From positions 620,001 to 684,000 of the forward strand of contig NZ_SGXC01000002.1 in assembly GCF_004216695.1 (NCBI RefSeq): a DNA stretch of 64,000 nucleotides, in the 5' to 3' direction. Each line of letters opens with the position of its first letter. The stretch's first letter is position 1. This document shows positions 39,245 through 47,749 of the stretch, in pieces. The position numbers and the translations under genes are program-made. This DNA is from Pigmentiphaga kullae. Lineage in GTDB: Bacteria > Pseudomonadota > Gammaproteobacteria > Burkholderiales > Burkholderiaceae_B. Under the pieces are notes generated by a model. That model searched no databases and was not told where the DNA came from. It was given only the letters and a program-made list of their open reading frames with translations.

Positions 39245-40474
39245 ATGCTAGACCGCAAACCCGCCACAGACAGACAGGCCGCGGCGACAGGGCCGCTGCA
39301 GGGCATCCGCGTCCTGGATCTGACGACCACCATCCTGGGACCGCTGGCGACCCAGACGCTGGGCGACATGGGCGCCGACGTAATCAAGATAGAGTCGCCC
39401 ATCGGCGACCTCAACCGCCAGATAGGCCCGGCCCCCCGTCCCGGCATGGCGGCTTTCTTCGCCAACGTGAACCGGAACAAGCGCAGCGTGGTGCTGGACC
39501 TGAAGCAGCCCGCCGCGCTGGATGCCCTGATGCGGCTGGTCGATACCGCGGACGTGTTCGTGCACGGCATGCGCCCCAAGGCGGCCGAGCGGCTGGGCAT
39601 CGACTATGCGGCGATCTCCCGGCGCAATCCGGCCATCGTCTACGGGTCGGCGTCGGGCTACCGGCACGACGGCCCGCGCGCCAACCTGCCGGCCTACGAC
39701 GACATCATCCAGGGCGAGTGCGGCCTGGCCGGGCTCGTGGGCAAGACCTCGGGCGAACCGCGCTACATCCCGACCGTGATCGCCGACAAGTTCACAGGAC
39801 ACATGCTGGCGTCGGCCATCGCCATGGCCCTGCTGAGCCGGGAGCGGACGGGGAAGGGCCAGGAGGTGCACGTGCCCATGTTCGAGACGATGCTGTCCTT
39901 CCTGTTCGTGGAGCATTTGTGGACGCGCGCCTTCGACGGCGACACGGGCACGCTCGGCTATACGCGCCTGTTGACCCGGCATCGCCGGCCCTATGCGACG
40001 CGCGACGGCTACATCTGCATCATGGCCAACACCGATGCGCACTGGAAAGCGCTGCTGGCGGCCCTGGACATACCCGAAGCCTGCGCCGACCCCCGTTTCG
40101 CGACGCTGGAGGCGCGGGCGCGCAACGTCGACGAGCTGTATTCGATCATCGCCGAACGCATTTCCCACTACGGCACCGCCGAGCTGCGCGCCCGGCTCGA
40201 CGCCGGCGACGTGCCGGCCGGGGCGATGAACACGCTGGAGGAACTGATGGACGATCCCTACCTGAAGGACACCGGCTTCTTTCATCGCTACCAGCACCCC
40301 GAGGTCGGCCCCATGATGACCACCGCCGTTCCGGTCTATTTCTCGGAAACGCCCGCCACCATCCGCACGCCGCCGCCCACGCCGGGCCAGCATACGCGCG
40401 AAATCCTGGCCGAAGCGGGACTGAGCGCGAGCGACATCGAGGCGGCAACCACTGATTCCTGGAGCAAGCGATGA
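39245..40474 (+). CDS. class III CoA-transferase (CaiB/BaiF)
   Basis: A CoA-transferase of 409 residues. The N-terminal block GIRVLDLTTTILGPLATQTLGDMGADVIKIE and NRNKRSVVLDLKQ are family hallmarks, and the catalytic Asp lies in the PAYDDIIQGECGLAGL region. It moves CoA between carboxylates, activating the pathway acid. The stop overlaps the next start by ATGA. Side-by-side class III CoA-transferase and thiamine-diphosphate enzyme recall the formyl-CoA transferase/oxalyl-CoA decarboxylase pair, though sequence likeness to oxalate enzymes is not evident. Confidence 0.92.
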   Translation: MLDRKPATDRQAAATGPLQGIRVLDLTTTILGPLATQTLGDMGADVIKIESPIGDLNRQIGPAPRPGMAAFFANVNRNKRSVVLDLKQPAALDALMRLVDTADVFVHGMRPKAAERLGIDYAAISRRNPAIVYGSASGYRHDGPRANLPAYDDIIQGECGLAGLVGKTSGEPRYIPTVIADKFTGHMLASAIAMALLSRERTGKGQEVHVPMFETMLSFLFVEHLWTRAFDGDTGTLGYTRLLTRHRRPYATRDGYICIMANTDAHWKALLAALDIPEACADPRFATLEARARNVDELYSIIAERISHYGTAELRARLDAGDVPAGAMNTLEELMDDPYLKDTGFFHRYQHPEVGPMMTTAVPVYFSETPATIRTPPPTPGQHTREILAEAGLSASDIEAATTDSWSKR

Positions 40475-42201
40475 ACCCATCCGCGCCGGAAAACCGAAGC
40501 ACGTCCAGCCACTTCCTCGACGGCCTGCTGGAAGTGGGGATCGACTATCTGTTCTGCAACATGGGCACCGACCACGCGCCCATCATCGAAGAGCTGGCCG
40601 AGCGCCGCAAGCAGGGGCGCAAGTCGCCGGCCGTCTTCCTGTGCCCGCACGAAAGCACCGCCGCGCACATGGCGGGCGGCTACGCGGCGGTCACGGGCAG
40701 GGGCCAGGGGGTGCTGGTCCACGTCGACGTGGGAACCGCGAACGCGTCGATGGCCATGCACAACCTGCTGCGCAGCCGCCTGCCGGTGCTGCTGATGGCG
40801 GGCAAGGCGCCTTTCACGACCTCCGGCGAACTGCTGGGCAGCCGCGATACCTACGTGCATTTCATCCAGGAACCCTTCGACCAGGGCGCGCTGGTTCGCC
40901 CCTACGTGAAATGGGAATGGACGCTGCCGTCGGGCGTGGTGGTGAAGGAAACGCTGCGCCGGGCGCACAGCGTGATGCATTCGGAACCGAAAGGGCCGGT
41001 CTATCTGATGTTGCCGCGCGAGACGCTGACCGAGACCTGGCCCGACGATCGCGTGCGCGCGTATCCGGCCGAACAGTTCGGCCCCCTGGAAGCGGGGGGC
41101 GCCGACCCCGAGGTGATCGGGCGCATCGCCGACGCCTTGCTGGGCGCCGAGCATCCCATCCTGGTGACGGCCTACGCCGGCCGCAGCCCCCGGACGTCCG
41201 CCGCCATCGAGGCCCTGGCGCTGGGCGCGGGCATCCGGGTGTTCGAATCGAACATGGTGAACAACATGTCGCACGAAGGGCCATGCTTCTGCGGCGGCCA
41301 GCCCGGTCCGCACCTGGCGCGGGCCGACGTGGCCCTCATGGTGGACGTCGACGTGCCCTGGTTTCCGCGGGACGTCCAGTTCAACGAGCAGACCTTCTGG
41401 GTCCAGATCGACGTGGACGTGCTCAAGCAGGATTCGCCCATGTGGACCTTTCCCGCGAACCTGCGGGTGCAGGCCGACAGCGCCCGGGTGCTGGAGCAGG
41501 TCCTGGAGGAAATCAATCGCCGCGGCCCGCCCGGGCTGGAGGCCGCCGCGCGCGCCCGCTGCGTCCAGATCGCCGAGGAACGCCGCCGGGTCCGCGACGA
41601 CGCGGCCAGGAAGGCGGCCGATCCGGGTGCCCCCGGACGTATCAATCCGCATTTCCTGTTCGCCGAACTGGCGCGCCACATCGGCGACCACGACATCATC
41701 ATGAACGAGGCCGTGCGCAACGCGCCGGCCCTGGCGGCGCAGATTCCGCGGCCCGTTCCCGGCACCATGGTGCGCGTGGGCGGCGGGGGGCTGGGGGCTT
41801 CCGGCGGCATGGCGCTGGGGGCGAAGCTGGCCTGCCCCGACCGGATGGTGATCCAGGTCGTGGGCGACGGCAGCTTCTATTTCAACAATCCGAGCTCCGT
41901 CTTCGCCGTGTCGCGCCGCTACCAGTTGCCGCTCTTGACCGTGGTGCTGGACAACGGCGGCTGGTCGGCCGTCAAGCAATCCACGCTGCGCGTCTATCCG
42001 GAGGGCGAGGCGCAGGCCCAGGACGCGTTCGAGGCGGAGCTGCCGCAGGGCGTGGAATACACCCGGATCGGCGAAGCCTTCGGCGCCCATGGCGTGAAGG
42101 TGACCGAACCCGAACGCCTGGCCCAGGCCGTCCAGGACTGCGTCGCCGCGGTCAGGTCGGGCCGGTCGTCGATCCTGCACGTGCAGATCACGGCGTTCTG
42201 A
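40471..42201 (+). CDS. thiamine-diphosphate-dependent enzyme (acetolactate synthase-like)
   Basis: A protein of 576 residues with the three TPP domains. The catalytic Glu is in FLCPHESTAAHMAGGYA, and the cofactor motif is VVGDGSFYFNNPSSVFA followed by LDNGGW. Family members decarboxylate 2-oxoacids or condense them. I cannot assign it to benzoylformate, oxalyl-CoA, sulfoacetaldehyde or acetolactate types. Next to a semialdehyde dehydrogenase it most plausibly decarboxylates a 2-oxoacid to an aldehyde. Confidence 0.87.
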   Translation: MNPSAPENRSTSSHFLDGLLEVGIDYLFCNMGTDHAPIIEELAERRKQGRKSPAVFLCPHESTAAHMAGGYAAVTGRGQGVLVHVDVGTANASMAMHNLLRSRLPVLLMAGKAPFTTSGELLGSRDTYVHFIQEPFDQGALVRPYVKWEWTLPSGVVVKETLRRAHSVMHSEPKGPVYLMLPRETLTETWPDDRVRAYPAEQFGPLEAGGADPEVIGRIADALLGAEHPILVTAYAGRSPRTSAAIEALALGAGIRVFESNMVNNMSHEGPCFCGGQPGPHLARADVALMVDVDVPWFPRDVQFNEQTFWVQIDVDVLKQDSPMWTFPANLRVQADSARVLEQVLEEINRRGPPGLEAAARARCVQIAEERRRVRDDAARKAADPGAPGRINPHFLFAELARHIGDHDIIMNEAVRNAPALAAQIPRPVPGTMVRVGGGGLGASGGMALGAKLACPDRMVIQVVGDGSFYFNNPSSVFAVSRRYQLPLLTVVLDNGGWSAVKQSTLRVYPEGEAQAQDAFEAELPQGVEYTRIGEAFGAHGVKVTEPERLAQAVQDCVAAVRSGRSSILHVQITAF

Positions 42202-42230
42202 CCTCCAACCCTTTCAGTGACCGAACCGAC

Positions 42231-43691
42231 ATGTCCCATACCCTCTATACCTCACTCCAGCTATACATCGACGGACAATGGCTGGACGGCGGCGGCAGAC
42301 AGACCGAAGCCGTGATCGATCCTTCGACCGAGGCGGTCCTCGGCCATCTGCCGCACGCATCGCCCGCGGACCTGGACCGGGCGCTGGCGGCCGCCGCGCG
42401 CGCCATGCCCGCCTGGACCGCCACGCCGGCGTTCGAGCGCGGACGCCTGCTCAAGCGGACGGCGGACCTGATCCGCGAGCGGCTCGAGCACATCGCACGA
42501 GTCCTGACATTGGAGCAGGGCAAGCCGCTGCGCGAGTCCCGGATCGAGATCGCGCTGACGGCCGACATCTTCGAATGGATGGCCGAGGAGGGCCGCCGTG
42601 CCTACGGCCGCATCGTGCCGGCGCGCCATCCCGACCTGCACTGGAGCGTGCACCAGGAGCCGGTCGGCGTGGTGGCGGCGTTCGCGCCCTGGAATTTCCC
42701 GGGAACCACGCCTTCGCGCAAGATGGCCGGGCCGCTGGCCGCCGGCTGCGCCTGCATCCTGAAGGCTTCGGAGGAAACTCCGGGCACGGCCATCGAGCTG
42801 ACGCGCGCGCTGCACGACGCGGGCGTTCCGCCGGGCGTGTTCAACCTGGTGTTCGGCGTGCCCGCCGAGGTATCCGACCATCTGATCGGCTCGCCCATCG
42901 TGCGCAAGCTGACCTTCACCGGCTCCACGGCCGTGGGCAAGCATCTGGCCGGCCTGGCCGCGAAGGGGCTGAAGTCGACCACGATGGAACTGGGCGGACA
43001 CGCGCCGGTGCTGATCTATGACGACGTGGATCCGGCGGCCGTCGCGCGCCTGGCTGTTGCGTCCAAGTTCCGCAATGCCGGACAGGTCTGCGTGTCGCCC
43101 AGCCGGATCTTCGTGCAGGACGGCATCTACGAGGAGTTCGTGGCGCATTTCATCGAGCAGACCCGCGCCATGCAGATCGGCTCGGGGCTGGACGAGCGCA
43201 ACGCGATGGGGCCGCTGGCCAATCCGCGGCGGCTGGCCGCCATGGGCGAGTACGTGGCGGATGCGCGGGAGAAGGGCGCGGCGATACGCGCGGGCGGCGC
43301 CCGGCGCGAAGGTCCCGGGTTCTATTGGGAGCCGACCGTGGTGACCGACATTCCCGCTTCGGCCCGCATCCTGCACGAGGAACCCTTCGGGCCGATCGCT
43401 TCGCTGATCCGTTTCCGGGACGAAGCCGAGGTGCTGGTGGAGGCCAACTCGCTGCGCTATGGCCTGGCGTCCTACGTATTCACCTCGGACCTGGACCGGG
43501 CAACCCGTGCGTCCCAGGCGCTCAAGGCCGGCCTGGTGGGCATCAATACGTTCACCGTCAGCGGTCCCGAAACGCCGTGGGGCGGGGTGGGGGACAGCGG
43601 CTACGGCAAGGAGGGCGGGATCGAGGGATTGCAGGGCTACATGAGCGTGAAATTCGTCTCGCAAGGCCCGGCGGCGCGGCGCGCCCGCTGA
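42231..43691 (+). CDS. NAD(P)-dependent semialdehyde dehydrogenase (GabD-like)
   Basis: An aldehyde dehydrogenase of about 486 residues of the succinate-semialdehyde kind. VAAFAPWNFPGTTPSRKMAGPLAAGC, TMELGGHAPVLIYDDVD (general base) and FRNAGQVCVSPSRIFV (nucleophile Cys) are clear. It would oxidise the aldehyde from the preceding TPP enzyme to an acid for the TCA cycle. The frame is open far upstream, but ATG 42231 is the true start, 29 bases after the TPP gene. Confidence 0.9.
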   Translation: MSHTLYTSLQLYIDGQWLDGGGRQTEAVIDPSTEAVLGHLPHASPADLDRALAAAARAMPAWTATPAFERGRLLKRTADLIRERLEHIARVLTLEQGKPLRESRIEIALTADIFEWMAEEGRRAYGRIVPARHPDLHWSVHQEPVGVVAAFAPWNFPGTTPSRKMAGPLAAGCACILKASEETPGTAIELTRALHDAGVPPGVFNLVFGVPAEVSDHLIGSPIVRKLTFTGSTAVGKHLAGLAAKGLKSTTMELGGHAPVLIYDDVDPAAVARLAVASKFRNAGQVCVSPSRIFVQDGIYEEFVAHFIEQTRAMQIGSGLDERNAMGPLANPRRLAAMGEYVADAREKGAAIRAGGARREGPGFYWEPTVVTDIPASARILHEEPFGPIASLIRFRDEAEVLVEANSLRYGLASYVFTSDLDRATRASQALKAGLVGINTFTVSGPETPWGGVGDSGYGKEGGIEGLQGYMSVKFVSQGPAARRAR

Positions 43692-43710
43692 GGTTTCCCG
43701 ATCGATGCAC

Positions 43711-43748
43711 CGGATGCGGGGTACGGCCCATGCCGTACCCCGCATCCG
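43711..43748. terminator. strong hairpin between converging genes
   Basis: CGGATGCGGGGTACGG (43711-43726) and its exact complement (43733-43748) make a stem of 16-17 bp with a CCAT loop. It lies between the semialdehyde dehydrogenase and RidA stop codons and could serve both directions. There is no T tract. Confidence 0.65.
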
Positions 43749-43763
43749 CCGTTGGGCCGCGTG

Positions 43764-44171
43764 TCAGGCAGCGGGGGCCGAACCGATGACGGCCATCGCC
43801 GAGATCTCGATCAGGGCGTCCTTGCGCAGCAGCGCCGCGACCTTGACGCCGCTGGACGTGGGGCGCGCCGTGGTGAAGAACTCGCGCCGCACGTCGGCCG
43901 TGCCGGCGTAGTTCTCGGTGGTGACGAAGAAGTCGTGGGTCTGGACGATGTCGTTGCAGGAACCGCCGGCGGCCTTGAGCAGGGCGTCGAACTTGCGGAA
44001 GATCTGGCGCGTCTGTTCGACGATGTCGCCGGGCGCGGTGATGGTGCCGGTTTCGTCGGTGCCCGTGGTGCCCGACAGCCAGACCATGTTGCCTATGCGC
44101 AGGGCGGGAACATAGGTGTAGCGGTCGGGCCAGGGCTTGCCCTGGGTGAGGATTTCGCGGGCTTCCTGCAT
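43764..44171 (-). CDS. RidA (YjgF/YER057c/UK114) family protein
   Basis: A protein of about 135 residues with the RidA fold: VWLSGTTGTDETGTI, GDIVEQTRQIFRKFDALLKAAGG, and the end block VKVAALLRKDALIEISAMAV. Canonical RidA hydrolyses enamines/imines using an Arg in the PAR-S-C-V-E-V motif. Here the aligned segment reads PTSSGVKV, so that Arg seems replaced by Ser, placing it in a non-RidA subgroup. ATG 44171 has GGAGA about 9 bases upstream. Divergent from a MaoC gene across the third TetR operator. Confidence 0.85.
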   Translation of the reverse strand: MQEAREILTQGKPWPDRYTYVPALRIGNMVWLSGTTGTDETGTITAPGDIVEQTRQIFRKFDALLKAAGGSCNDIVQTHDFFVTTENYAGTADVRREFFTTARPTSSGVKVAALLRKDALIEISAMAVIGSAPAA

Positions 44172-44207
44172 GTCGATCGTCTCCAGAATCCAGGTGAATG
44201 TCTTGAA

Positions 44208-44225
44208 TTTGACTTTGCGTTCAAA
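44208..44225. promoter_or_regulatory. TetR operator candidate 3
   Basis: TTTGACTTTGCGTTCAAA, 17 of 18 bases equal to the site at 36477, between divergent RidA and MaoC genes and 7.7 kb away from the TetR gene. Confidence 0.65.
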
Positions 44226-44274
44226 ACCATACATGCTTGGTTTCATCGAGTCAATTGGAACGCGCGTCGCCATC

Positions 44275-44724
44275 ATGTCTTATGCCCCCAAGCGTTACTT
44301 CGAGGACTTCGAGGTCGGTGCCCGCTATCCCACGCGCACGCGCCTGATCACCGATGCGGACCATGATGCCTTCTGTCGGCTGGTGGGCTACGAGGTGCCG
44401 CTGTTCCTGGACGATGGCCATGCGCGCAGCCGGGGCTTGCCCGGCCGCATTTGCCCGAGTCATCTGGTGATGTCGTTTTCCACCGCCATGACGGGCGACT
44501 TGCTGGAGAACTGCGTGATCGCGCTGGTGGGGGTGGACGAGGCGCGTTTCCTCAAGCACGTGCGGCCGGGAGACACGCTGCGCACCGAGGTCGAAATCGT
44601 TTCCAAGCGCTCGACGTCCAAGCCCGATCGCGGCCTGATCGTCATGCGCGACCACGTGTACAACCAGCACGGCGAGGAAGTGTTCCGCAACGACAAGTCC
44701 GTGCTGGTCAGGCGCGGGGCCTGA
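44275..44724 (+). CDS. MaoC-family dehydratase, second copy in regulon
   Basis: A hot-dog protein of about 149 residues beginning MSYAPKRYFEDFEVGARYPTRTR, with TDADHDAFCRLVGYEVPLFLDD and GRICPSHLVMSFS. The typical Asp-x4-His pair is less regular than in the first copy. ATG 44275 is used; ATG 44233 would add 14 residues. Neither start has a strong Shine-Dalgarno. It probably hydrates an unsaturated acyl-CoA of the same pathway. Confidence 0.8.
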   Translation: MSYAPKRYFEDFEVGARYPTRTRLITDADHDAFCRLVGYEVPLFLDDGHARSRGLPGRICPSHLVMSFSTAMTGDLLENCVIALVGVDEARFLKHVRPGDTLRTEVEIVSKRSTSKPDRGLIVMRDHVYNQHGEEVFRNDKSVLVRRGA

Positions 44725-44738
44725 GCCGATGCGCGTGC

Positions 44739-45296
44739 TTATTCGGGCTCGGGGCCGCGTTCGGGCCCGGGCCGCTTGGCCAGCTTGCGCTGCAGCGAGC
44801 GCCGGTGCATGTTGAGCAGACGGGCGGCGGCCGAGACGTTGCCGCCGGTTTCGTGCAGCGCCTGCTGGATGTGTTCCCACTCCAGGCGATGCAGGGGAAT
44901 CATGGTCGACTCCACCGCGACGGCCTCGGCTTTTTCCCGTCCCAGCGCGCGCAGGATCATGTCGGCGGTGGCGGGCTTGGGCAGGTAGTCGTCGGCGCCG
45001 CGCTTGATGGCATCGACGGCGGTGGCCACGCTGGCGTAGCCGGTCACGAGCAGGATGCGCATGTCGGCGCGCAGCGCGCGCAGCGGCTTGATCAGCGTCA
45101 GCCCCGAGTCGTCGCTGCTGAGCTTGAGGTCGACCAGCGCGAAGCCGGGGCGGATCTCGTCGGCGATGCGCAGGGCCTCGGCGATGGTGGTGGCGGTGCG
45201 GGTTTCGAGTCCGCGCCGGGCCAGGCTGCGCTGCAGGGTGCGCAGGTAGAGTTCGTCGTCGTCGACCAGCAGGCCGATATCCAGGTCAGTCATCAT
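44739..45296 (-). CDS. response regulator, RegA/PrrA/ActR/RoxR family
   Basis: A response regulator of about 185 residues. The receiver has LLVDDDELYL and phospho-acceptor Asp in ALVDLKLS, with VTGYAS and the Lys in YLPKP. A linker leads to a Fis-like HTH (ETGGNVSAAARLLNMHRRSLQRKLAKR) that is the hallmark of this redox-responsive family. The short overall length agrees. The start (ATG ATG) overlaps the sensor gene stop. It likely controls respiratory genes, possibly cyoABCD. Confidence 0.93.
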   Translation of the reverse strand: MMTDLDIGLLVDDDELYLRTLQRSLARRGLETRTATTIAEALRIADEIRPGFALVDLKLSSDDSGLTLIKPLRALRADMRILLVTGYASVATAVDAIKRGADDYLPKPATADMILRALGREKAEAVAVESTMIPLHRLEWEHIQQALHETGGNVSAAARLLNMHRRSLQRKLAKRPGPERGPEPE

Positions 45297-46492
45297 GAGG
45301 TCACAGTGGTTTCCACGGGCAGTTGAAACTGGATGCGCACGCCGCCGCCTTCGGCGGCAGTCATGGTCATGTCGCCGCCCAGGCGTTCGACCGTGGCGTG
45401 CGACAGCGCCAGGCCCACGCCCAGGCCGCCGGGCTTGCCGCTGCGGAACAGCGTGGCGGGCAGGAGCGGCTGGTCGGGGTTCAGGCCGCGTCCGTAGTCG
45501 CGCACCACGCCGCGCACCATGCCGCCCTTGCATTCCAGGTGCAGGTCCACGTAGGGAGCGCCGGCCTGGACACCGGCATCGGCGGCATTGTTCAGCAGGG
45601 CCTGGAGCAGGTGGGCGACCGAGGGTTCGACGCGCAGGCCGCGCGGCAGGACGCCGGTGCGGTGCATTTCGACCGTGGGGCGGACCAGCTTCCACTGTTC
45701 CACCACGCGTTCCAGTTCCACTTCGGTTGGGACAGCCAGATTGCGCACGCGTTCCCGGCACAGGGCCAGCAGCTCGGTCAGCATCTCGGTGTCGGCGCGC
45801 AGGTCGTCGGTATCGGCCTGGGCGGCGATCTCGTCGGCCAGCAGGGTCATGGTGGCCAGCGGGGTGTTCAGTTCGTGCGCCATCGAGGCGGCGTGGGTGG
45901 CCAGCGCGACGATGCCCTCGTTGCGGGCGAAGCGTTCGCGCAGGTCGGCCAGTTCCCGTTCGCGGTTGCGCAGGTCGGCGGCCAGCCGGGTCGAGAAGAT
46001 CAGGATCACGCTGACCGAGATCAGGAAGCTGGCGGCGATGCCCCACAGCAATAATTCATAGGCGTCGCCCGGGGCGTGCAGCGGATGGCCGAAGATGGCC
46101 GCCGCGGCATAGCCGATCACGCCCGCGCCGGCGGTGGCGTAGGCCCAGCGGTTGGGCAGGGCCATGGCCGCAAGGGCGATCAGGACCAGGAACAGCAGGC
46201 CGAAAGGATTGCTGATGCCGCCGCTCCAGGCCACCATCCAGGCCAGCACGACGATGTCGACCAGCATGTGCAGGAAGGCGGTGGCGTGCGAGGGTTCGTC
46301 GCCGGTGCGCAGGCGCCAGCCGGCGTAGAGGTTGAACAGCACCAGGGTGGCGACGCCGCTCCACAGCATGGCCAGGGGCAGGTCCACGCCCAGCGGTCCG
46401 CTGGCGATGAAGATGGTGGCGGCCTGGCCGCCTATGGCAAGCCAGCGCAGGCTGGACAGCGTGCGGAGGAAGGAGATTTCTGTGCGGCTCAT
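45293..46492 (-). CDS. redox sensor histidine kinase, RegB/PrrB/RoxS family
   Basis: A membrane kinase of 399 residues. Six hydrophobic segments include the quinone-binding motif GGISNPF at residues 91-97. The H-box is HAASMAHELNTPLATM with phospho-accepting His206. Cys245 in LLALCRERVRNLA corresponds to the redox-active Cys of RegB. The ATPase has NNAADAG and GLGVGLALSHATVERLGG. It reads the quinone pool or respiratory flux and phosphorylates the adjoining regulator. Confidence 0.94.
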   Translation of the reverse strand: MSRTEISFLRTLSSLRWLAIGGQAATIFIASGPLGVDLPLAMLWSGVATLVLFNLYAGWRLRTGDEPSHATAFLHMLVDIVVLAWMVAWSGGISNPFGLLFLVLIALAAMALPNRWAYATAGAGVIGYAAAAIFGHPLHAPGDAYELLLWGIAASFLISVSVILIFSTRLAADLRNRERELADLRERFARNEGIVALATHAASMAHELNTPLATMTLLADEIAAQADTDDLRADTEMLTELLALCRERVRNLAVPTEVELERVVEQWKLVRPTVEMHRTGVLPRGLRVEPSVAHLLQALLNNAADAGVQAGAPYVDLHLECKGGMVRGVVRDYGRGLNPDQPLLPATLFRSGKPGGLGVGLALSHATVERLGGDMTMTAAEGGGVRIQFQLPVETTVTS

Positions 46493-46578
46493 ACGATGGG
46501 CGATGGCCGGCGGCGGGCGCGCCGGCAGGCTCCATTATGACGCACGCGGCATGGGCGCCGCCGGGCGGCGGCGCGCGC

Positions 46579-47181
46579 TCAGGCGTGGGAGGCGGGCGGC
46601 TGCCCCTTGCGCAGCGCCAGGCCCAGCATGACGAGCGTGATGCCCTGGAACAGCAGGTCCAGCGACAGCAGCAGGCCCAGTATCCACAGGCTGTTCTCGG
46701 GCCAGCCCATGGCCACCAGCAATCCGGCCAGCAGCGTGACGGCGCCCGACAGCGCCAGCCAGCCCCAGCCCTGCTGGCTGCGGTGCTGGAACCAGATCCA
46801 CAGGCGCAGGGCGCCCGAGGCGATCAGGAAGGCGCCCAGCAACAGCGTGAGTACCGCCGCGCCGGCCATCGGGTTGTACAGCGCGACGCCGCCGGCGATG
46901 GCGTAGAGCAGGCCGCCCAGCGTCCAGAACAGGAAGCCGCGCCAGTCCTTGACGCGCCAGGCCTGCACCAGTTGCCCGATGCCGGCCACCAGCATCATGG
47001 CGCCGACGAACAGGACGCTGGCAACGGTGGCGGCCAGCACGTAGGCGCCGGCCACGAAGCCGAGTACCAGCATCAGCACGCCCAGCGCGACGAACCAGCC
47101 CCATCGGGCGCCCAGCGATTTCAAGGTCTCGGTCAAGTCGACGTCACCCGGTACGGGCGTGGGATTCGGAGCATCCGCCAT
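46579..47181 (-). CDS. HdeD-family membrane protein
   Basis: A protein of about 200 residues with six hydrophobic segments in three helical hairpins, as in HdeD of E. coli (acid resistance). Blocks: RWGWFVALGVLMLVLGFVAG, FLFWTLGGLLYAIAGGVALYNP and LWILGLLLSLDLLFQGITLV. Function in acid resistance is known by genetics only. ATG 47181 is used. Confidence 0.85.
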   Translation of the reverse strand: MADAPNPTPVPGDVDLTETLKSLGARWGWFVALGVLMLVLGFVAGAYVLAATVASVLFVGAMMLVAGIGQLVQAWRVKDWRGFLFWTLGGLLYAIAGGVALYNPMAGAAVLTLLLGAFLIASGALRLWIWFQHRSQQGWGWLALSGAVTLLAGLLVAMGWPENSLWILGLLLSLDLLFQGITLVMLGLALRKGQPPASHA

Positions 47182-47254
47182 GTCTGTTCCCTCCGTGGTT
47201 CGGCACGCCGCGTGTCCCCATGCGCGGTGTATCCACCGCATACGGTACCAGCGT

Positions 47255-47749
47255 CTAGCCGGCCGCGCGCAGCAAATCTTGTAACCGCTCGATCAGGGGG
47301 CGCTGCCCCTCGAGCAGTTTTTCGCGCGCGGCCTCCAGGTCGAACCACTCGGCGCGGTCGACTTCGGGGAAGGCCTGGAGGCGGCCGCTGCGCGGGGGCC
47401 ATTCCAGTTCGAAGCTATTGCTGCGCAGCATGGCGGGATCGAAATCGCCTTGCAGGGCGAAGGCCACGACTTCCTTGCCGGCCTTCTGCCGGACCCGCCC
47501 CAGCGGCTCGGGGGTGCCTGCGGGCAGGCTGCCCGTTTCTTCGTGGAATTCGCGCAGCGCGGCGGCGGCGTCGTCCTCGCCGGGCTCGGGCGCGCCCTTG
47601 GGGATGGACCAGGCGCCGGCGTCGCGCTTGCGCCAGAAGGGGCCGCTCGGATGGACCAGCAGGACTTCCCAGCCGCGCGCCCCATGGCGATACAGCAGCA
47701 GGCCGGCGCTGGACGCCCGGGCCGGCGTGGGCCGCGCGGCGGCGCTCAT
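47255..47749 (-). CDS. NUDIX hydrolase
   Basis: A protein of about 164 residues with a full NUDIX box: G-x5-E-x7-REFHEETG in GAPEPGEDDAAAALREFHEETG. The opening SAGLLLYRHGARGWEVLLVHPSGPFW resembles Ap4A hydrolase-like and ADP-ribose-type enzymes. It hydrolyses a nucleoside diphosphate derivative with Mg2+. The start overlaps the MFS gene stop by ATGA. Confidence 0.9.
   Translation of the reverse strand: MSAAARPTPARASSAGLLLYRHGARGWEVLLVHPSGPFWRKRDAGAWSIPKGAPEPGEDDAAAALREFHEETGSLPAGTPEPLGRVRQKAGKEVVAFALQGDFDPAMLRSNSFELEWPPRSGRLQAFPEVDRAEWFDLEAAREKLLEGQRPLIERLQDLLRAAG

Noticed and set aside
39245-42201. Formyl-CoA transferase plus oxalyl-CoA decarboxylase pair
   Set aside because: Gene order and sizes fit, but the TPP protein does not show oxalyl-CoA decarboxylase motifs I recognise, and the neighbours point to another substrate.
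40641-43691. Apparent 1016-residue protein joining an upstream frame to the semialdehyde dehydrogenase
   Set aside because: The upstream part is an out-of-frame reading of the TPP enzyme gene. The dehydrogenase has its own ATG at 42231.
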